A model generated the notes under the pieces. That model was not told the DNA's origin and made no database searches. It saw nothing but the letters and a program-made list of their open reading frames with translations. From the NCBI GenBank assembly GCA_037176725.1, contig JAZBRS010000035.1, forward strand, positions 43,658,001 to 43,722,000: a DNA stretch of 64,000 nucleotides. Reading direction: 5' to 3'. Of the stretch, positions 1-12,089 are shown piece by piece. Source of the DNA: Posidonia oceanica. Lineage: Eukaryota; Streptophyta; Magnoliopsida; Alismatales; Posidoniaceae. Each line of letters opens with the position of its first letter. Position 1 is the first letter of the stretch. The translations under genes and the position numbers were made by a program.

Positions 1-1412
1 CAACAGTTTTGTAAATTGCATTTCAATCCATGTTTTTAAACTATTGCCTGTTTGCATGCCTGTTTAGCTTTGCATTTTAAACCTTGCAAGTTTTCAAAAC
101 TACATGTAGGTCCTTTTCTTGCATTATTACATGCATATCTTTTAATTAATGCTACATTCTGCCATTGCATGCCTATTGCATTGCTACATTACTTCTTTGC
201 ATGCATTTATCCTGTTGCATTGCATTTAGACCCCTGCATTTATTTTAATTGCACTTAGATCCCAGCATTTGCGATCTTGCATGCATTGCACTCCCATATC
301 ATTGCATGTAGCTCCCTTGCATCCTTTTGAGCATCTTTAGCCTAACTGCATATAGGACACCCTGCATTGCACACACATAGGGACATTTTGCACTTAGACC
401 CCTACTTAGTCCACTTTTTCTGGCCCTTGAGCCATCTGACTTGATTCCTGAATGAGTTTTGATCGGACCGTTGGATCTTCACAATCTAACTAATCTAGTC
501 TTCCATGTTGAATGATCTTTCATTCAAACCAAAGTTAATTCAGATCAGGCCTCAGATCTTCAACATAAGCCCATCTGAATCACCGCATAGCACTCATTGC
601 CTTATCATTTGCATTGCATTCATCGTTTTCGCAATCTGTTTTCTCGTGCATGTAGATTAGGCTTTATCACTCCTGCTCTGCTTCTTTTGCTTATCGCACG
701 CTTGCATTGCATAGTTTTCACCCCTGCTTTCGCTTTCCTTTGCATGTCGCTTTGCATTGCATGGTTTTCATCACTATTTTGTTTTATCGCCTGCATTTGC
801 ATTAGGCGATGATGCTTACTGCCTAGGAGTTCTCACGAACCAGGGCTTGCCCGTTCTGAACACTAGTAGCGCTGCTGAGCACATAGATTGCACGTTTAAT
901 TCCCTGCACGTAGCTTAGCACTTAGAGCATACATTAGAGCATGTAATTAAGCATTCATGGCATTTAGGCATTCAAACCATGCATCTTCCTGCATATGCGA
1001 GTGAGATAGCCTAAGAAAGACCGATTCTCAGACGTATCGGGGGTGCCTAACACCTTTCCCGTGCGTAACAAGAGTCCTTGCCCTTTCTCTTGGCCCGCAA
1101 TGACCATTATGCCCTCATCCTAGGCACGTGTCATGGCATAGCAGAGCATTGCATAGCATCGCATCCCTTTGCATCCCTTTTGCATCTGGTTTTGCATGTC
1201 TTTCATGCATTTCCCCAGTTTTCCTTGTCTCCTGACTTAATAGACATGGTGGCGACTCTGATTTGTCTTATCTTTTCTTTTTCCTCTTTTGCCAGCGTTT
1301 TCAAGTAGAGTTTCCTTCCTCGGATTCAGCAACATATAGTGAACCTATTTCCGATCGGTGCACGCGAGCTTTGGCATCGTGCATAGACGATCTGAATTTC
1401 AGGATTACTATA
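1..1412 (+). mobile_element. 3' part of a type II LTR (solo or 3' LTR of an element left of the window)
   Basis: This matches, in plus orientation, the 3' portion of the minus-strand LTRs at 17858-23640 and 39000-44612. Positions 1-420 carry the same T-rich text with spaced TGCATTT words. The conserved GGTGCCTAACACC hairpin is at 1042-1054 and TGGCGACTC at 1250-1258. The last bases, GGATTACTATA, match the family's LTR end (GGATTACTACA) with CA mutated to TA. No PBS follows, so it is not the 5' LTR of element A. The other end and its target duplication lie outside the window. Confidence 0.8.
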
Positions 1413-2300
1413 GCTATCTAGCCTGATTTGCTTTTCCACAGTTGCTACATGGCATTAAAATCATGTTTACAAATACATGCATTCACGTTCTTCAAAATAC
1501 CTGAGTTTAGATGTTAGACGTTGAGGATCCCAGTGTCCAACGTTGGACGCCAGTGGTCCCAGCGTCCAACACTTTAAGTCAGCTGCCTCCTGATTTGGAG
1601 TTTGTTTCTTCGTTTCACTTGTCGTTTCCTACATCTGATCGCTTCCCGTGCATGCCCTAGTATCCATGCATATTGCTTGATCATTGTTTCCCTTTGCATG
1701 TCGCGTCCTTGCATTGCATGGTTTCTCCAGCGTTTTGTTTCTCGCCTACATTACATTAGAGCAATGATGCATACAGTCTGAGGTTCTTATGGATTGAGAT
1801 CCCTCTTTCCAAGATGTGGTCAGCACTACTGAGCACATAGGATGCATGTTTAGTTTTTCCATCATACATCGTGGCATTAAGCATACATTTTTAGCATGTT
1901 TTCAAAGGCATTTGGCATGTTTTTCAAGGCATTTAGCATGATTCACATGGCATAGCATTATCGCCTTTGGGCGTATAGTAAATGGCATCATGGCCTACAT
2001 TTAGCCACAAATGAGCGGAATAGCCCAGAAGGACCAACTCTCTCGGGAGCATGGGGGTGCCTAACACCTTCCCCATGCGTAATAGGAGTCCTTACTCGAT
2101 CTCTGGCCTGTAATGACCTTGTGTCATATCCTTTGCATTTTATTTATTTTACATGTTTTTTTTTTCGATTTTCCTCGTCTTCCGATTTTCCAAATAGACT
2201 AGGTGGCGACTCCAAGTTTTGTTTTCTTTCTTCAGCCTTCGCCATTTTTACCATTTTTTGCCGTGACTAAAGCGAATCGGCACAATCGAGCCGTTCGGTC
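1413..2300 (+). repeat. Diverged type I LTR fragment, possibly the remnant 5' LTR of element A
   Basis: It repeats the order of landmarks seen in the LTR at 14351-17828: a twin-hairpin module with GTCCAACGTTGGAC (about 1511-1580), a stretch around AGCAATGATGC (about 1770), the GGTGCCTAACACC hairpin (about 2056) and TGGCGACTCC (2204-2213). It is more diverged from B's LTR than the 1-1412 segment is. Its left edge is the junction with that segment; its right edge is unclear because no PBS is recognisable. I infer that it is what remains of A's 5' LTR, cut by the insertion that left 1-1412. Confidence 0.55.
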
Positions 2301-2590
2301 ACATGGTTACACATTCATATGCATGTATGCCATTCATACCACAACTAACAACATTTGCATTTGCTTGCCAGGTTTTAACACCTATTTGTTTGCTTGTCTT
2401 TTGTCTTTCAGGACTGTGAGTGAGTTCCCTAGCTGGAGCTCAAGTCTGTTTCCTTTTCTCACATCCCTGTTGTGACACTCTTCTCGACCCTCTTTTCTCG
2501 AGTTACTTGTCGAGTTTGACGATAACTCGTCCTAGGCGTCGTTCCTTTGTTCCCTGTCGCAGTCCCGTTCTCACTCGCTCGTGGACCGCC
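2301..2590 (+). other. Leader of element A upstream of gag
   Basis: Non-coding sequence that aligns with the last part of B's leader (about 24550-24827), sharing the phrase GTGAGTGAGTTCC and the run into the gag start. A pyrimidine-rich stretch ending in TTTCAG (about 2405-2411) resembles a splice acceptor. B and C have a similar pyrimidine-AG at this place, so a leader intron is possible but unproven. Much of the leader present in B (23646-24550) is missing here. Confidence 0.5.
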
Positions 2591-4668
2591 ATGGCCCAGT
2601 AGGTTAGTGAGCCTTTGTCCTCTGTTGCCTTGGAGGGGCCCCAAGTTTCGACCCCCCCTTCCATAGCTTTGACCTCCATTGTCTCCCCTCGCACCTTTCA
2701 CTTTCAGGCACAGGGGAACCCAGGAATTTTTGGGCATCACTTGACTATCGTCCCTCCAGGGTCTGTCACCGAATCTGTCACGGTGACTACGACTCGAGCC
2801 CCGGAAGCTCAACTGATTACCCCGGGCTCTGTCAATTTTGACACCCCCACCGCGACAGCATCTCCTGGTTTAGGTTCTCAACCTTTTGGACAGTCTATGT
2901 CCCTGCCTCTTGCATCTGGCCCTTTGCAGGCCCTGCAATTCAGTATTCCCACTGACGGGACGCCTGAAGCGCAGTACCAGCATCTGTTGGGGCTTGTTCA
3001 GCATCTAGAGGGTATGGTCCTGTCTGTTCATCCTCTTGTGACTCCTGAGGTCCCTTTGCAGCCTTCCTTCCAGTTTTAGGCTTTCCCCACTGCCCCTCTG
3101 CCTCTGCCATTGCCGCAGCTACTCACTGCTCTGACGATGGGGGCGACATCGCTGCCTCCTGTGCACCCACTTCACACTGCATAGCATTTTACTCCTTCCT
3201 CTGGTGGCCAGTCCCTCGGGATGGCAGGAACACAGCATCCTCTCAGCCTATAGTTCGGCACCGTGCCGCTGCAGCAGCTGTTGTTCCCACACTCTACCCC
3301 ACTCAGAGCATAGCATTCTGCTTTCCCTCACCCTATGCGTAAGCAGATTTAGGTTCCATCATACATTCCACAGCACCACACACCTTTGCACGGGTACACT
3401 GGCCATCACGCTGCATCACTAGGCGACGTGATGGTGGATCCGGAGGAGCACTTAGGTGTGACCCCTATAGCATACACGAACCTCACCCCAGCTGCATCAT
3501 CTCTGCCAACAGTGACACCGGACACCCTCCTCAACAGGATGAGTGATCTAGAGAGAGCACTTCGTCAAGTGCAGGGTAGCGAGCACCAGTCCTTCGAGTA
3601 CCGGGACCTCTACTACTTTCCAGAGGCTGTACTTCCATTGAACTTCCGCATCCCAGACTTCGATAAGTACAACGGGAAGGGCTGCCCCATCTCCCATCTG
3701 TGGGCCTATTGTGGCGACCTCACTCAGCTTCAAGGCGATGCGAGGTTTCTTATTCACCTGTTCTAGAAGAGTCTTAGTGGTCTAGCTCTCAAGTGGTTCA
3801 CCTCACTTGATATGACCTCCATTAGGACCTAGAACGCCCTCACCCAGGCGTTCTTGGAACAGTATTCATTCAACCTTGACCAGATCCCAAAGCAGGAGGA
3901 CCTGGTCACTACTGTGCAGAGACCCTACGAGACGTTCGGGGAGTACGTCGGCCGATGGCGTGTGCTAGCCTCGTAGGTTCGAAATAGACCCTCCGATGAG
4001 GGGTCTATCGAGATCCTTGTCCAAGGATCGTAGCCATCCCTTGGGGGTCTGCTCACCATCCAACCCATCACCACTTTTGCATCCCTAATTCGGGCAGGCG
4101 CTCGCATAGAGAATGCGATTCACAGCGGCCACTACCCCACAATCTTCGCATTTGTTGGGCAGGACATCGCCCTCAACAACGGCAACAACAACAGCGGCAG
4201 TAACAACAACGGCAATCCCAACAACCACCCCAGGAGGAGGAAGCATTCCAAGCCCACCGTTGCATTCCTTGATCCCTCTGCTGCGCAGCTCAACCTAACA
4301 GGCCAGCTTATTCCGAATCAGGTAGTTTACGCACCTGCACCTGCACCTACACACACTCCACAGATCACTCGCACCGCCCAGCCGGTCTATCCAGCTGCAC
4401 CGACTCGGCAAGGACAACGCCCACTGCAGAAACGACCTCGCGGAAACGCACGTCAATTCATGACGCTCGTTGAACTATTGAGTTCCATCCTGCCTAAGGT
4501 CGCGTCACTCCTAAAGTTCCCCGAGGTTTGTCCACTGCCTAACCCACTTCCATAGTGGTACAAGGCAGGCCTTTACTGCAATTTCCATCGAGCTGAAGGC
4601 TACTCGACGGATAACTGCTTCACACTGCAGGGAGCCATTCAGGACCTGGTTGACACCGAAAGGTCATC
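2591..4668 (+). pseudogene. gag: gag pseudogene of element A
   Basis: Gag forms the virus-like particle that packages element RNA. ATG 2591 begins MAQ, as in B (24828) and C (58722). The frame holds for about 2.1 kb and ends in a frameshift near 4668. The PEEHLG segment is near 3440 and the capsid-like Gag block runs about 3650-3960, including a KWFTSLDM segment and FGEYVGRW. A knuckle of the form C-x2-H-x4-H-x4-C begins CNFHRAEGYST near 4580, with one His changed to Tyr. Eleven in-frame stops (2600, 3077, 3182, 3251, 3311, 3350, 3764, 3830, 3974, 4031, 4553) are all TAG; most stand where B or C has Gln or Trp. Not functional. Confidence 0.9.
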
Positions 4669-7388
4669 ACCATCAACACCCAGGAGGCAGCATCCACCTC
4701 TGCACCTCCACTTGCATCTACCCCTGCTTCAGCTTTAGCTCCCCTTCATCCCAGCATCAAGCATCAGCCCCTGCCTGAGCACTCTAGCTCGGGAGGTGCT
4801 AGGACTTTAGGAGTCCACTCTATCTTTCTTTTTGGGCCCGCTACATCAGTAGTGGACCCCTCTACTTTGAACCATCTTGCTTCGGACCCTTTTCCAGTCT
4901 CTTTGTACAATTCTGCTCTCACCGGCTCTAAATCGGCAATCTTCATGATTCGACTGGATGCTGAGACGAGGCGTTCCGCTGATCAGCCCACCATGCAACA
5001 ACTGGCTGAACCACCCATCTCCTTGCTAGCCGCACCAAGACCAGAGCCTTTTCAGCGCTCCTCCCAGCCGACCCGGCCAGCAAACTTTGCCAATCCATCA
5101 CCAACTCCCCTGGAGCTTGCGGTTTGCCTACCTGTGGTCATTAATCTGACCCGAGACACCCATAGAATCCCATACAACTACGCCACAGAGATGTGTGCGG
5201 AGGTCATGCAGTCGGGAAGGGTGTTCAGGTCTCCAGCTTCGGTAGCCAAACCTACCACCTCAGAAGCCACACCTACTCCACCAGCAAAGCCATCCACCAA
5301 ACCACCAAGGGCAGAGGACCCCATTCAATCCTGTACTTCTCCTCCCTCTACCTCCACCCAAAAAGGCCAGCCTACAGCCAACATCACCGCCCAACTCAAG
5401 AGGGTGAAGGCTGACATTTCTATTTGGGACCTGATCCACTCTTCTGCCGAACACCGAGAGGCCTTCCTCCGTGTGTTCTCGGCGGCCCATGTTTTCCAAA
5501 CCATCAAACCTGTAGCCCTAGAGAGCATTGTGGGCTTGATCTCGGAACCTCATGTCATCACCTTCTCCAGTGATGAGCTCCACCTAGTAGGGATAAGCCA
5601 CAACTGACCTCTCTACGTCATAGTGCAGCATAAAGAATTCCGTATCCCCTTGACACTAGTTGATAATGGTGCAGGCCTTAATGTCTGCCCCTTGTGCACC
5701 GCAAGTGAACTCGGATTCAAAGCCGAGGATATCACACCAGCTACCATGGGGATGATAGCATTTGATAACACACACCACGATGCATGGGGAGTTCTGGTTA
5801 TCCCCCTCACTATCAGCCTAGTTGAATTCGATGTAGATTTCTACATCGTCGATTTAGAGCCATCTTTTAACCTCTTGATTGGGCGCCCTTGGTTGCACCA
5901 GCATCAGGTGATCCCCTCGACTCTCCACCGAATGATAAAGTTCCGCTGTGGCGACGATATTATTGTTGTCATGGCAGAAAATTTTGACAGAGAGAGAGAC
6001 GAAGCAGTCTCCTTTGTTTCCCCTCAGACTGTCCACTTTGACCCCAAGCCCTCCAACACTTTATATCGTGTTAACCGTTTCGAACCAGTTAACTTCATTC
6101 CTGAGCTCGAGCACGTCAGTCATTTGGCCGCTCATGGCAGTCCTCCTCAGATGGTCGAGAAACTATGTCGCAGGTGGGGCTACGAGAAAGGAACGCCACT
6201 CGGGCGATACGGCTAGGGGATCGCCAAGCCGATCGCGACGGAGGAGAGGAGAGATCACGAAGGTCTCAGTTTCAATTGGCAGCCACGTAAGGATAGATAC
6301 CAACGCAGGAGGAATCGGAGGATGATCATCCCCTTGGGTTTAACTATCTTTGTCAGTGCAGGTGTCCATGACCCCAACCTTAGCGAAGCCACAACGCAAG
6401 TAGCACTGCTCTCAGGTCCCCCATTGCTGCCAGAGGAGTGGGTCAACATCGAAGATTGGTACTCAGATGAAGAGCAGTCTGTGTCAGATGCAGTTCAGAC
6501 CATTGAGGAGATCCAGCCAGATCCCGCGGCATCCTGGTCAGTTTGTTCGACCTTACCTTCCATGGTTACAGTAGTTTTGGTTGATGCAGTATCAGGGTTG
6601 ACAGCTTCTCATCCCTACCCAGTTTCACCAAATTTCCCCTCAGCCACAGTAGCAGCTCTAGAGTCGGGAGAACTCCCCCAGATACCACTATCCAACCAAT
6701 TTGCAGCCGCAATCACCTCAGCACCGCGGCCACCATTTCTAGCAATCAGTTCAGCCAGTTTAGCAGATCAGCCCGCTACAGCAGCGGCACCGTCAATAAC
6801 GCAGGTGGCACCTTCAGCCATACAACCACTTGCTTCAGAGAGTCAAGCCTTGTGGTGGGCCCACATGCCATCCACGGCCGTTCAGTCAGCATTACCAGCA
6901 GCCAGAGGCGTCTCATCGCCCGGCGCAACTGTCCAGCTATTGGCCTTCCCAAGGAACAGGCCTGTCTACCCACCAACCCTACCAATACAGATGGCACTCT
7001 CGTCGCGGCAAGCACCTCAGCCAATGATCGAGTTAGCAGCCAGAGCAGTCGCCCCAGAAGGAGGAAGCAGCGAGCAATAGGCTCCTGAGCTGCAAGGCGC
7101 TTACTTTGTCGACCTCGCTCCTGACGAAAAAGAGGGAGCTATCATAGAGGTGCAAGTAGAGAACATGCTTGGAGACCTGGAGCTTTTATTCCAGGAACAG
7201 CTGGCGGCATTAGCAGAAGATGCCGTTGAACAGAATGCAATAAGGAAAGGGAAGGCAGTGATTACTGATCACAAGCCTACAAGTCCCCCTCAACGATAGG
7301 ACCATCCATCCATCATGGTCCTGGAAGAATCAGCAACTCCACCACCCACTAGACCAGTTGAGTTAATCATTCTGCAGCTGGGAGGCAG
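4669..7388 (+). pseudogene. pro: Gag C-terminus, retropepsin and G-patch pseudogene of element A
   Basis: After the frameshift near 4668 a new frame runs through the Gag tail (LKRVKADISIWDLIHSSAEH, about 5395-5460) into an aspartic protease. The active site reads LVDNGAGLNV near 5660, the DNG form usual in Tat elements, which cleaves the polyprotein. IGRPWLHQHQV follows near 5880. A G-patch-like segment (WGYEKGTPLGRYG) ends at TAG 6214, where C has Gln. The rest, to about 7390, is a Pro/Ala/Ser/Thr-rich linker that is open over 6322-7077 and has no domain I recognise. The stop at 5605-5607 is TGA. The frame is lost again near 7390, before pol. Confidence 0.85.
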
Positions 7389-7397
7389 GTCTAGCGC

Positions 7398-10300
7398 ATG
7401 CCTCACATAGGCAACGCAGCAGGCGGAAGCAGTCCAACCTATCTGCTAGAGGACGACCGCCAGTCCAGTGCACTCCCCGCTAGTACATCAGAAAATGCAG
7501 AGGAGGAATCAGTACCAATAGCAGTGACCATCGGGTCAGCAGCAATAACAGTAGTGGCAGTTGAGGCAGAAGGTCCTAGTCAATCAGCAGATCCAGAGGC
7601 CACCAAGGTAGAAGCCATACACCGGGCATACAGAAACACGTAGGTCAGCATGACCATCCTGAAGCGCCACTAGGGCCAACATGCGGAACACATATGCTCC
7701 TTTGATGTCATAAATCCAACCTTTGAGAAGGAGATCCTCTCGGAACTCATAGCTTATGAGGAAGAGGACGATGCAGGCATAGATGAGAATGACGAACCTT
7801 TGCCTGAGTTCTGGCCCTTTGATGATGATCCAGAAGGCTCGAATCTACATGTTGAAGAGGAGACAGAGCTCATCAACATCGACATAGTCGAGGACATCAA
7901 GCAAGTCCGTATCAGCGCCAGGTTGTCTCCCCAAGCTTGGGAAGAATTCATTGCATTCCTCGTGGAATACACAGACGTCTTTGCTTGGAGCTATGACGAC
8001 ATGGTCGGCCTAGATGTTGAGATAGTGGTACACATACTACCACTGGATCTTGATGTGAAGCCGGTCAAGAAAAAGCATAGAAGATGGCGATCACAGTGGC
8101 TGTTGATGATAAAAGAAGAAATCATGAAGCAGCACAATGTCAGCTTCCTTAAAGTCGTTCTATATCTAGAATGGCTTGCAAATGTTGTGCCAGTGCCCAA
8201 GAAAGACGGCCGGGTCCGCATGTGCATCGACTACAGGGATTTGAACAAGGCAAGTCCCAAGGACGATTTCCCTCTACCACACATAGACGTCCTGGTCGAC
8301 AACAGAGCAGGCCATAAGATGCTATCCTTCAGGGACGGTTTTTCAAGCTATAACCAGATCAGAATAGCAGAAGAAGATATGGAAAAGACATCTATCATCA
8401 TCCCCTAGGGAGTCTTCTGCTACAGAGTAATGCCTTTCGGACTGAAGACTACCGAGGCAACTTATCAGAGGGCCATGACCACTCTGTTCCACGACCTGAT
8501 GCACCAAGAAGTGGAGGTCTATGTGGACGACATGATGGCCAAGTCCTAGGAGTCCGAAGATCATCTCACCTGCCTAAAGAAGCTATTCGACCGTCTCAAG
8601 CACTACAAGCTCAGGCTCAATTCCAACAAATGTGTCTTCGGCGTATCATCCGGAAAGCTCCTAGGCTATATTGTCAGCCAGAGGGGAATTGAGGTGGATC
8701 CCGGTAAAGCCCGAGCCATCATAGAAATGCCATCCCCTACTACTGAAAAGAAGGTCCGATGCCTGTTGGGATGATTGCAATACATCAGTCGATTAATTGC
8801 ACAGCTCACTCCTATCTGCGAGCCAATCTTCAAGTTCTTGAGGAAGAATGCACAGATCAGCTGGAACGACGAATGCCAAGCTGCATTCAACAAGATCAAG
8901 CAACTTCAGATCAAGCTTACTGTCCTGGTCCCTCCCACACCAAGGAGACCATTGCTACTGTACCTCTCAACCACGCAGCACTCCGTAGGCACAGTCCTAG
9001 GCCAGCATGACGAATCAGGTCGCAAAGAGTGCACCATCTATTACCAGAGCAAGAAACTCAATGACTGCGAGGCCAGGTACACCATGATTGAGAAAGCTTG
9101 CCTTTCCCTTGGCTAGGCTACACAAAAATTGAGGCACTACATGATGGCCTATCCTGTTCTACTTCTGTGCTGGCATGATCCAATGAAATATCTGTTTCAG
9201 AAGCCCGCACTAGTAGGCCGTTGCGTCAAGTGGAAAGTGCTATTGTCCCAGTATGACATCACCTTCGTCACCCAGAAGTCGATGAAGGGGTAGGTTGTAG
9301 CAGATCATCTAGCCAACCTACCTTTGCCTGATTATCAGCCTGTGCTGACGCAGTTCCCTGATGAGGACATCTTCTTCGCCATGGAAGATTCCGAGCAGAA
9401 AGATCTTGAGGACGAACTACAGTGGCACATGTATTTCGATGGCGCCATCAATAGAAGAGGTAGAGGCATCGGAGCAGTCCTGGCAACACCATAGGGAGAG
9501 CTGATCCCTTTCGCAAGGAAGATGACCTTCTCCTGCACCAGCAACGAGGCGGAATACGAAGCCTGTATTTTAGGACTGCAAGTTGCACTCGAGCACGGTG
9601 TGCAAAAGCTGCATGTGCACGGTGATGCAATGCTAGTCGTTTCCCGAGTCAATGGTGAGTGGAAGACCAAGGACCCCAAACTAGTACCTTACCATGAATA
9701 TCTGTTGGAGCTCATTAAGCATTTTGAAGAGACTCGCTTCACCTTCATGAAGAGAGCCAAGAATGCCTATGCAGATGCTTTGGCAACCCTAACATCCTGG
9801 CTCTCTATACCCAAGGACCAAGCAGTGGACGTATCAGTCACTCGTGTAGAACAACCTGCACACTACATGAGTATCGAGGAAGCAGATACAGCAGAAGAAT
9901 CACCATGGTACCACGACATCAAGGTCTTCCTGGAGTCTGGTAGCCTCCCATCTGGCACCTCAGCGGCAAATAGAAAGACTATGGCATGCTTGGTGTCCAA
10001 ATATGTCATAGGAGCAGGACACCTCTATAGAAGGTCCTACAATTAGATGCTCCTATGCTGTGTAAACAAAAGAGAGGCCGACACACTGATGCTTCAGGTC
10101 CATGCAGGGACGTGCGGTCCACACCTGAACGGCATACTGCTAGCCAAGAAGATCATGCTGCAAGGCTACTTCTGGTCTACCATGGAGGCGGATTGTTGCT
10201 AGTTCGTGCGCAGATGCCACAACTGCCAGATCCATGGAAACTTCATTCACTCGCCGCCGCAGCAACTCCACAGCATGGCGTCGCCTTGGCCCTTCTCCAC

Positions 10301-10950
10301 ATGGGGAATCGACGTCATTGGAGCAGTACATCTAGCAGCCTCCAACGATCATCGCTTTATCCTTGTGGCGATCGACTACTTCACCAAATGGATGGAAGCG
10401 GCCTCATACAAGACAGTCACAGCAGCAGCAACGGAGAAGTTCATTAGGAACAACATCATTGCTCAATACAGGGTCCCGTACACGCTCATCTCTAGCAATG
10501 GCACGAACTTCACATCCAAGAGAATCGAGGATTACCTACATAGCTTCAAGATCAAACACCACAGGTCCTCACCTTACCGGCCACAAATGAATGGCACAGT
10601 TGAGTCAGCCAATAAAAACTTGATAAAGATCCTCAAGAAAATGGCAGAAACTCACAAGGATTGGCATGACAAGCTCCCATATGCATTATGGGCCTACATA
10701 ACATCAGTCTGGACCTCAACAGGAGCAACTCCGTACTCACTGGTCTACGGCATGGAGGCAGTTTTACCTATCGAAGTTGAGATCCCATTATTGCGGATCT
10801 TGAGAGAGGCAGAATAGGAAGAAGCAGAATGGGTCGAAGACCGCTGTACCCAGTTAAACCTGATTGACGAGCATAGACTGCAGGCAATGCACCACGCTCA
10901 ATGCTATCAGAGAAGGTTGGCTAGATCCTATTAGAAGAAGGTCCGCCCAG
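7398..10950 (+). pseudogene. pol: pol pseudogene of element A (RT, RNase H, second RNase H, integrase)
   Basis: One reading frame spans about 3.5 kb with no frameshift. RT covers about 7960-8770 with CIDYRDLNKASPKDDFPLPH and YVDD (about 8519). The classical RNase H lies about 8880-9290. The second RNase H (about 9430-9800) has acidic residues in YFDGA, NEAEYEA, HGDAML and ADALATL. Integrase covers about 10100-10800 with the H-H-C-C finger (VHAGTCGPH, CHNC) and core WGIDVIGAV. The second catalytic Asp is Ser (LISSNG, AGC 10494-10496); the Glu is kept (VESANK). Stops are eleven TAG (7641, 7671, 8406, 8547, 9114, 9291, 9492, 10044, 10200, 10815, 10932) and one TGA (8772). Inactive. Confidence 0.92.
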
Positions 10951-11422
10951 AAGCTTCGCGTCCGGGGACTTAGTCCTGCGAGCTATCCACCTTCTTGATG
11001 GCCGAGGCAAATTTCAGCCCAATTGGCACGGTCCTTATATCATCAAGCGGATATTCTTTGGTGGTGCAGCAATCCTCAAGAGCATGGATCAGATCGAGCA
11101 GTCTGAGTCAGTCAACTCCTGCTATCACAAGAAATACTACCAGAGATCTGGAGTCGTATCCTTGCCTTGCAGAGTTCTCTTCCCCCTGCACATCATGCAT
11201 CTACTGCCACCCTGCAATCATGCATTCGCATCTTTATTTTCTCATTTGCTTTGCATACTCTCTTGCCAATCATAAACAGCATCTGCTCATGGCATACACC
11301 ATCATCATCATGCATTGCAATCATTTGTCCGATGAGGAAAATCGGAAGAGCTTGCTTGCTCGAGAGAGGGTCCAACCTTGCTTCATCTGATCCTACCTAG
11401 ATGTCTTAGCTGGTAAGGGAAC
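10951..11422 (+). pseudogene. Integrase C-terminal tail and 3' flank of element A
   Basis: A frameshift near 10955 puts the last part of pol into another frame. The GPYIIK segment and the end SVNSCYHKKYYQ (about 11110-11145) match the pol terminus of C (VNLCYLKKYYQ). The following 270 bases align with the non-coding region after pol in B (about 33570-33845) and C (about 49720-49990), including a shared CTTAGCTGGTAAGGGA-like phrase just before the D junction. No separate gene is supported. Confidence 0.75.
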
Positions 11423-12070
11423 TGTAGTGTGGAATTTGGGGGGGGGGTGTTTAAGAAGATGTCCGTGCCTCCACGTACGTCGTCAACTTTGTTGTGATCG
11501 CCACTCGCCTTTGGGTAGACAAGACACCTGGGGGAGATTATGAAGATGCGGGTCCTCGGACCATTAGATCGACGGCTGGATGTCGTCTAGTGGTTCCCTC
11601 GTGTTACGTAAGCTCTTTCCTTCCCTTCAAAACAAAATGAAATAGATCTAGAATAGTTCAAGTGTAGTAGTCAGTAACAGAAGTAAACGAAACAACATGA
11701 CTAAAAGAAACAAATACTAACCAGGGGTTGTTCCCCACATGCATATGCTATGGGTCCTATGCTAAGGAATGTAAAAATGCAATGAAAAATTAGATTAGAG
11801 GAAGATACTCCCTTTCACCCTTATGCTGAATGCAATGAAGTTGGAAGGAGGCACGGTCGGAGCTCCGGCTTAGCTGGGAATTCTGGAATGAAGATGGGAA
11901 TTGGGTTTCCCTCTTTTGAAAGGTGGGAGATAGAACTTCTGGGTTGAAGGCTCAAGCTCTGGAAGGTGGAGACTTAGCACTGACAGGGTGATTCCTCTCT
12001 CAGAAGTTCCTCTCTAGGGGGGAATTCCACTCTCAAAAATTCCGACCCTCAAACCACTGGCCTAGGGGGT

Positions 12071-12080
12071 CTATTTATAG
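12071..12080 (-). promoter_or_regulatory. TATA box of the D LTR promoter
   Basis: The minus strand reads CTATAAATAG, a near-ideal plant TATA box. It stands about 980 bp into the LTR and 650 bp before its end, a usual U3/R arrangement, which predicts a transcription start near 12040-12050 on the minus strand. Position and sequence are seen; use as a promoter is inferred. Confidence 0.65.
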
Positions 12081-12089
12081 ACTCTAGGG

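Larger units (their letters stand above)
1413..11422 (+). mobile_element. Element A: decayed Tat-lineage Ty3/gypsy retrotransposon, 3' end missing
   Basis: Gag, protease, RT, RNase H, second RNase H and integrase follow one another on the plus strand from about 2591 to 11160 and align in order with elements B and C. Alignment with B continues through the 3' flank of pol to 11422 and stops exactly where D's LTR begins (TGTAGTGTGG, 11423). The mobile-domain ORF, PPT and 3' LTR are therefore separated from it and lie outside the window or are lost. This is the oldest body here: it is the most heavily interrupted by stops and is the outermost host of the nest. Confidence 0.85.
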
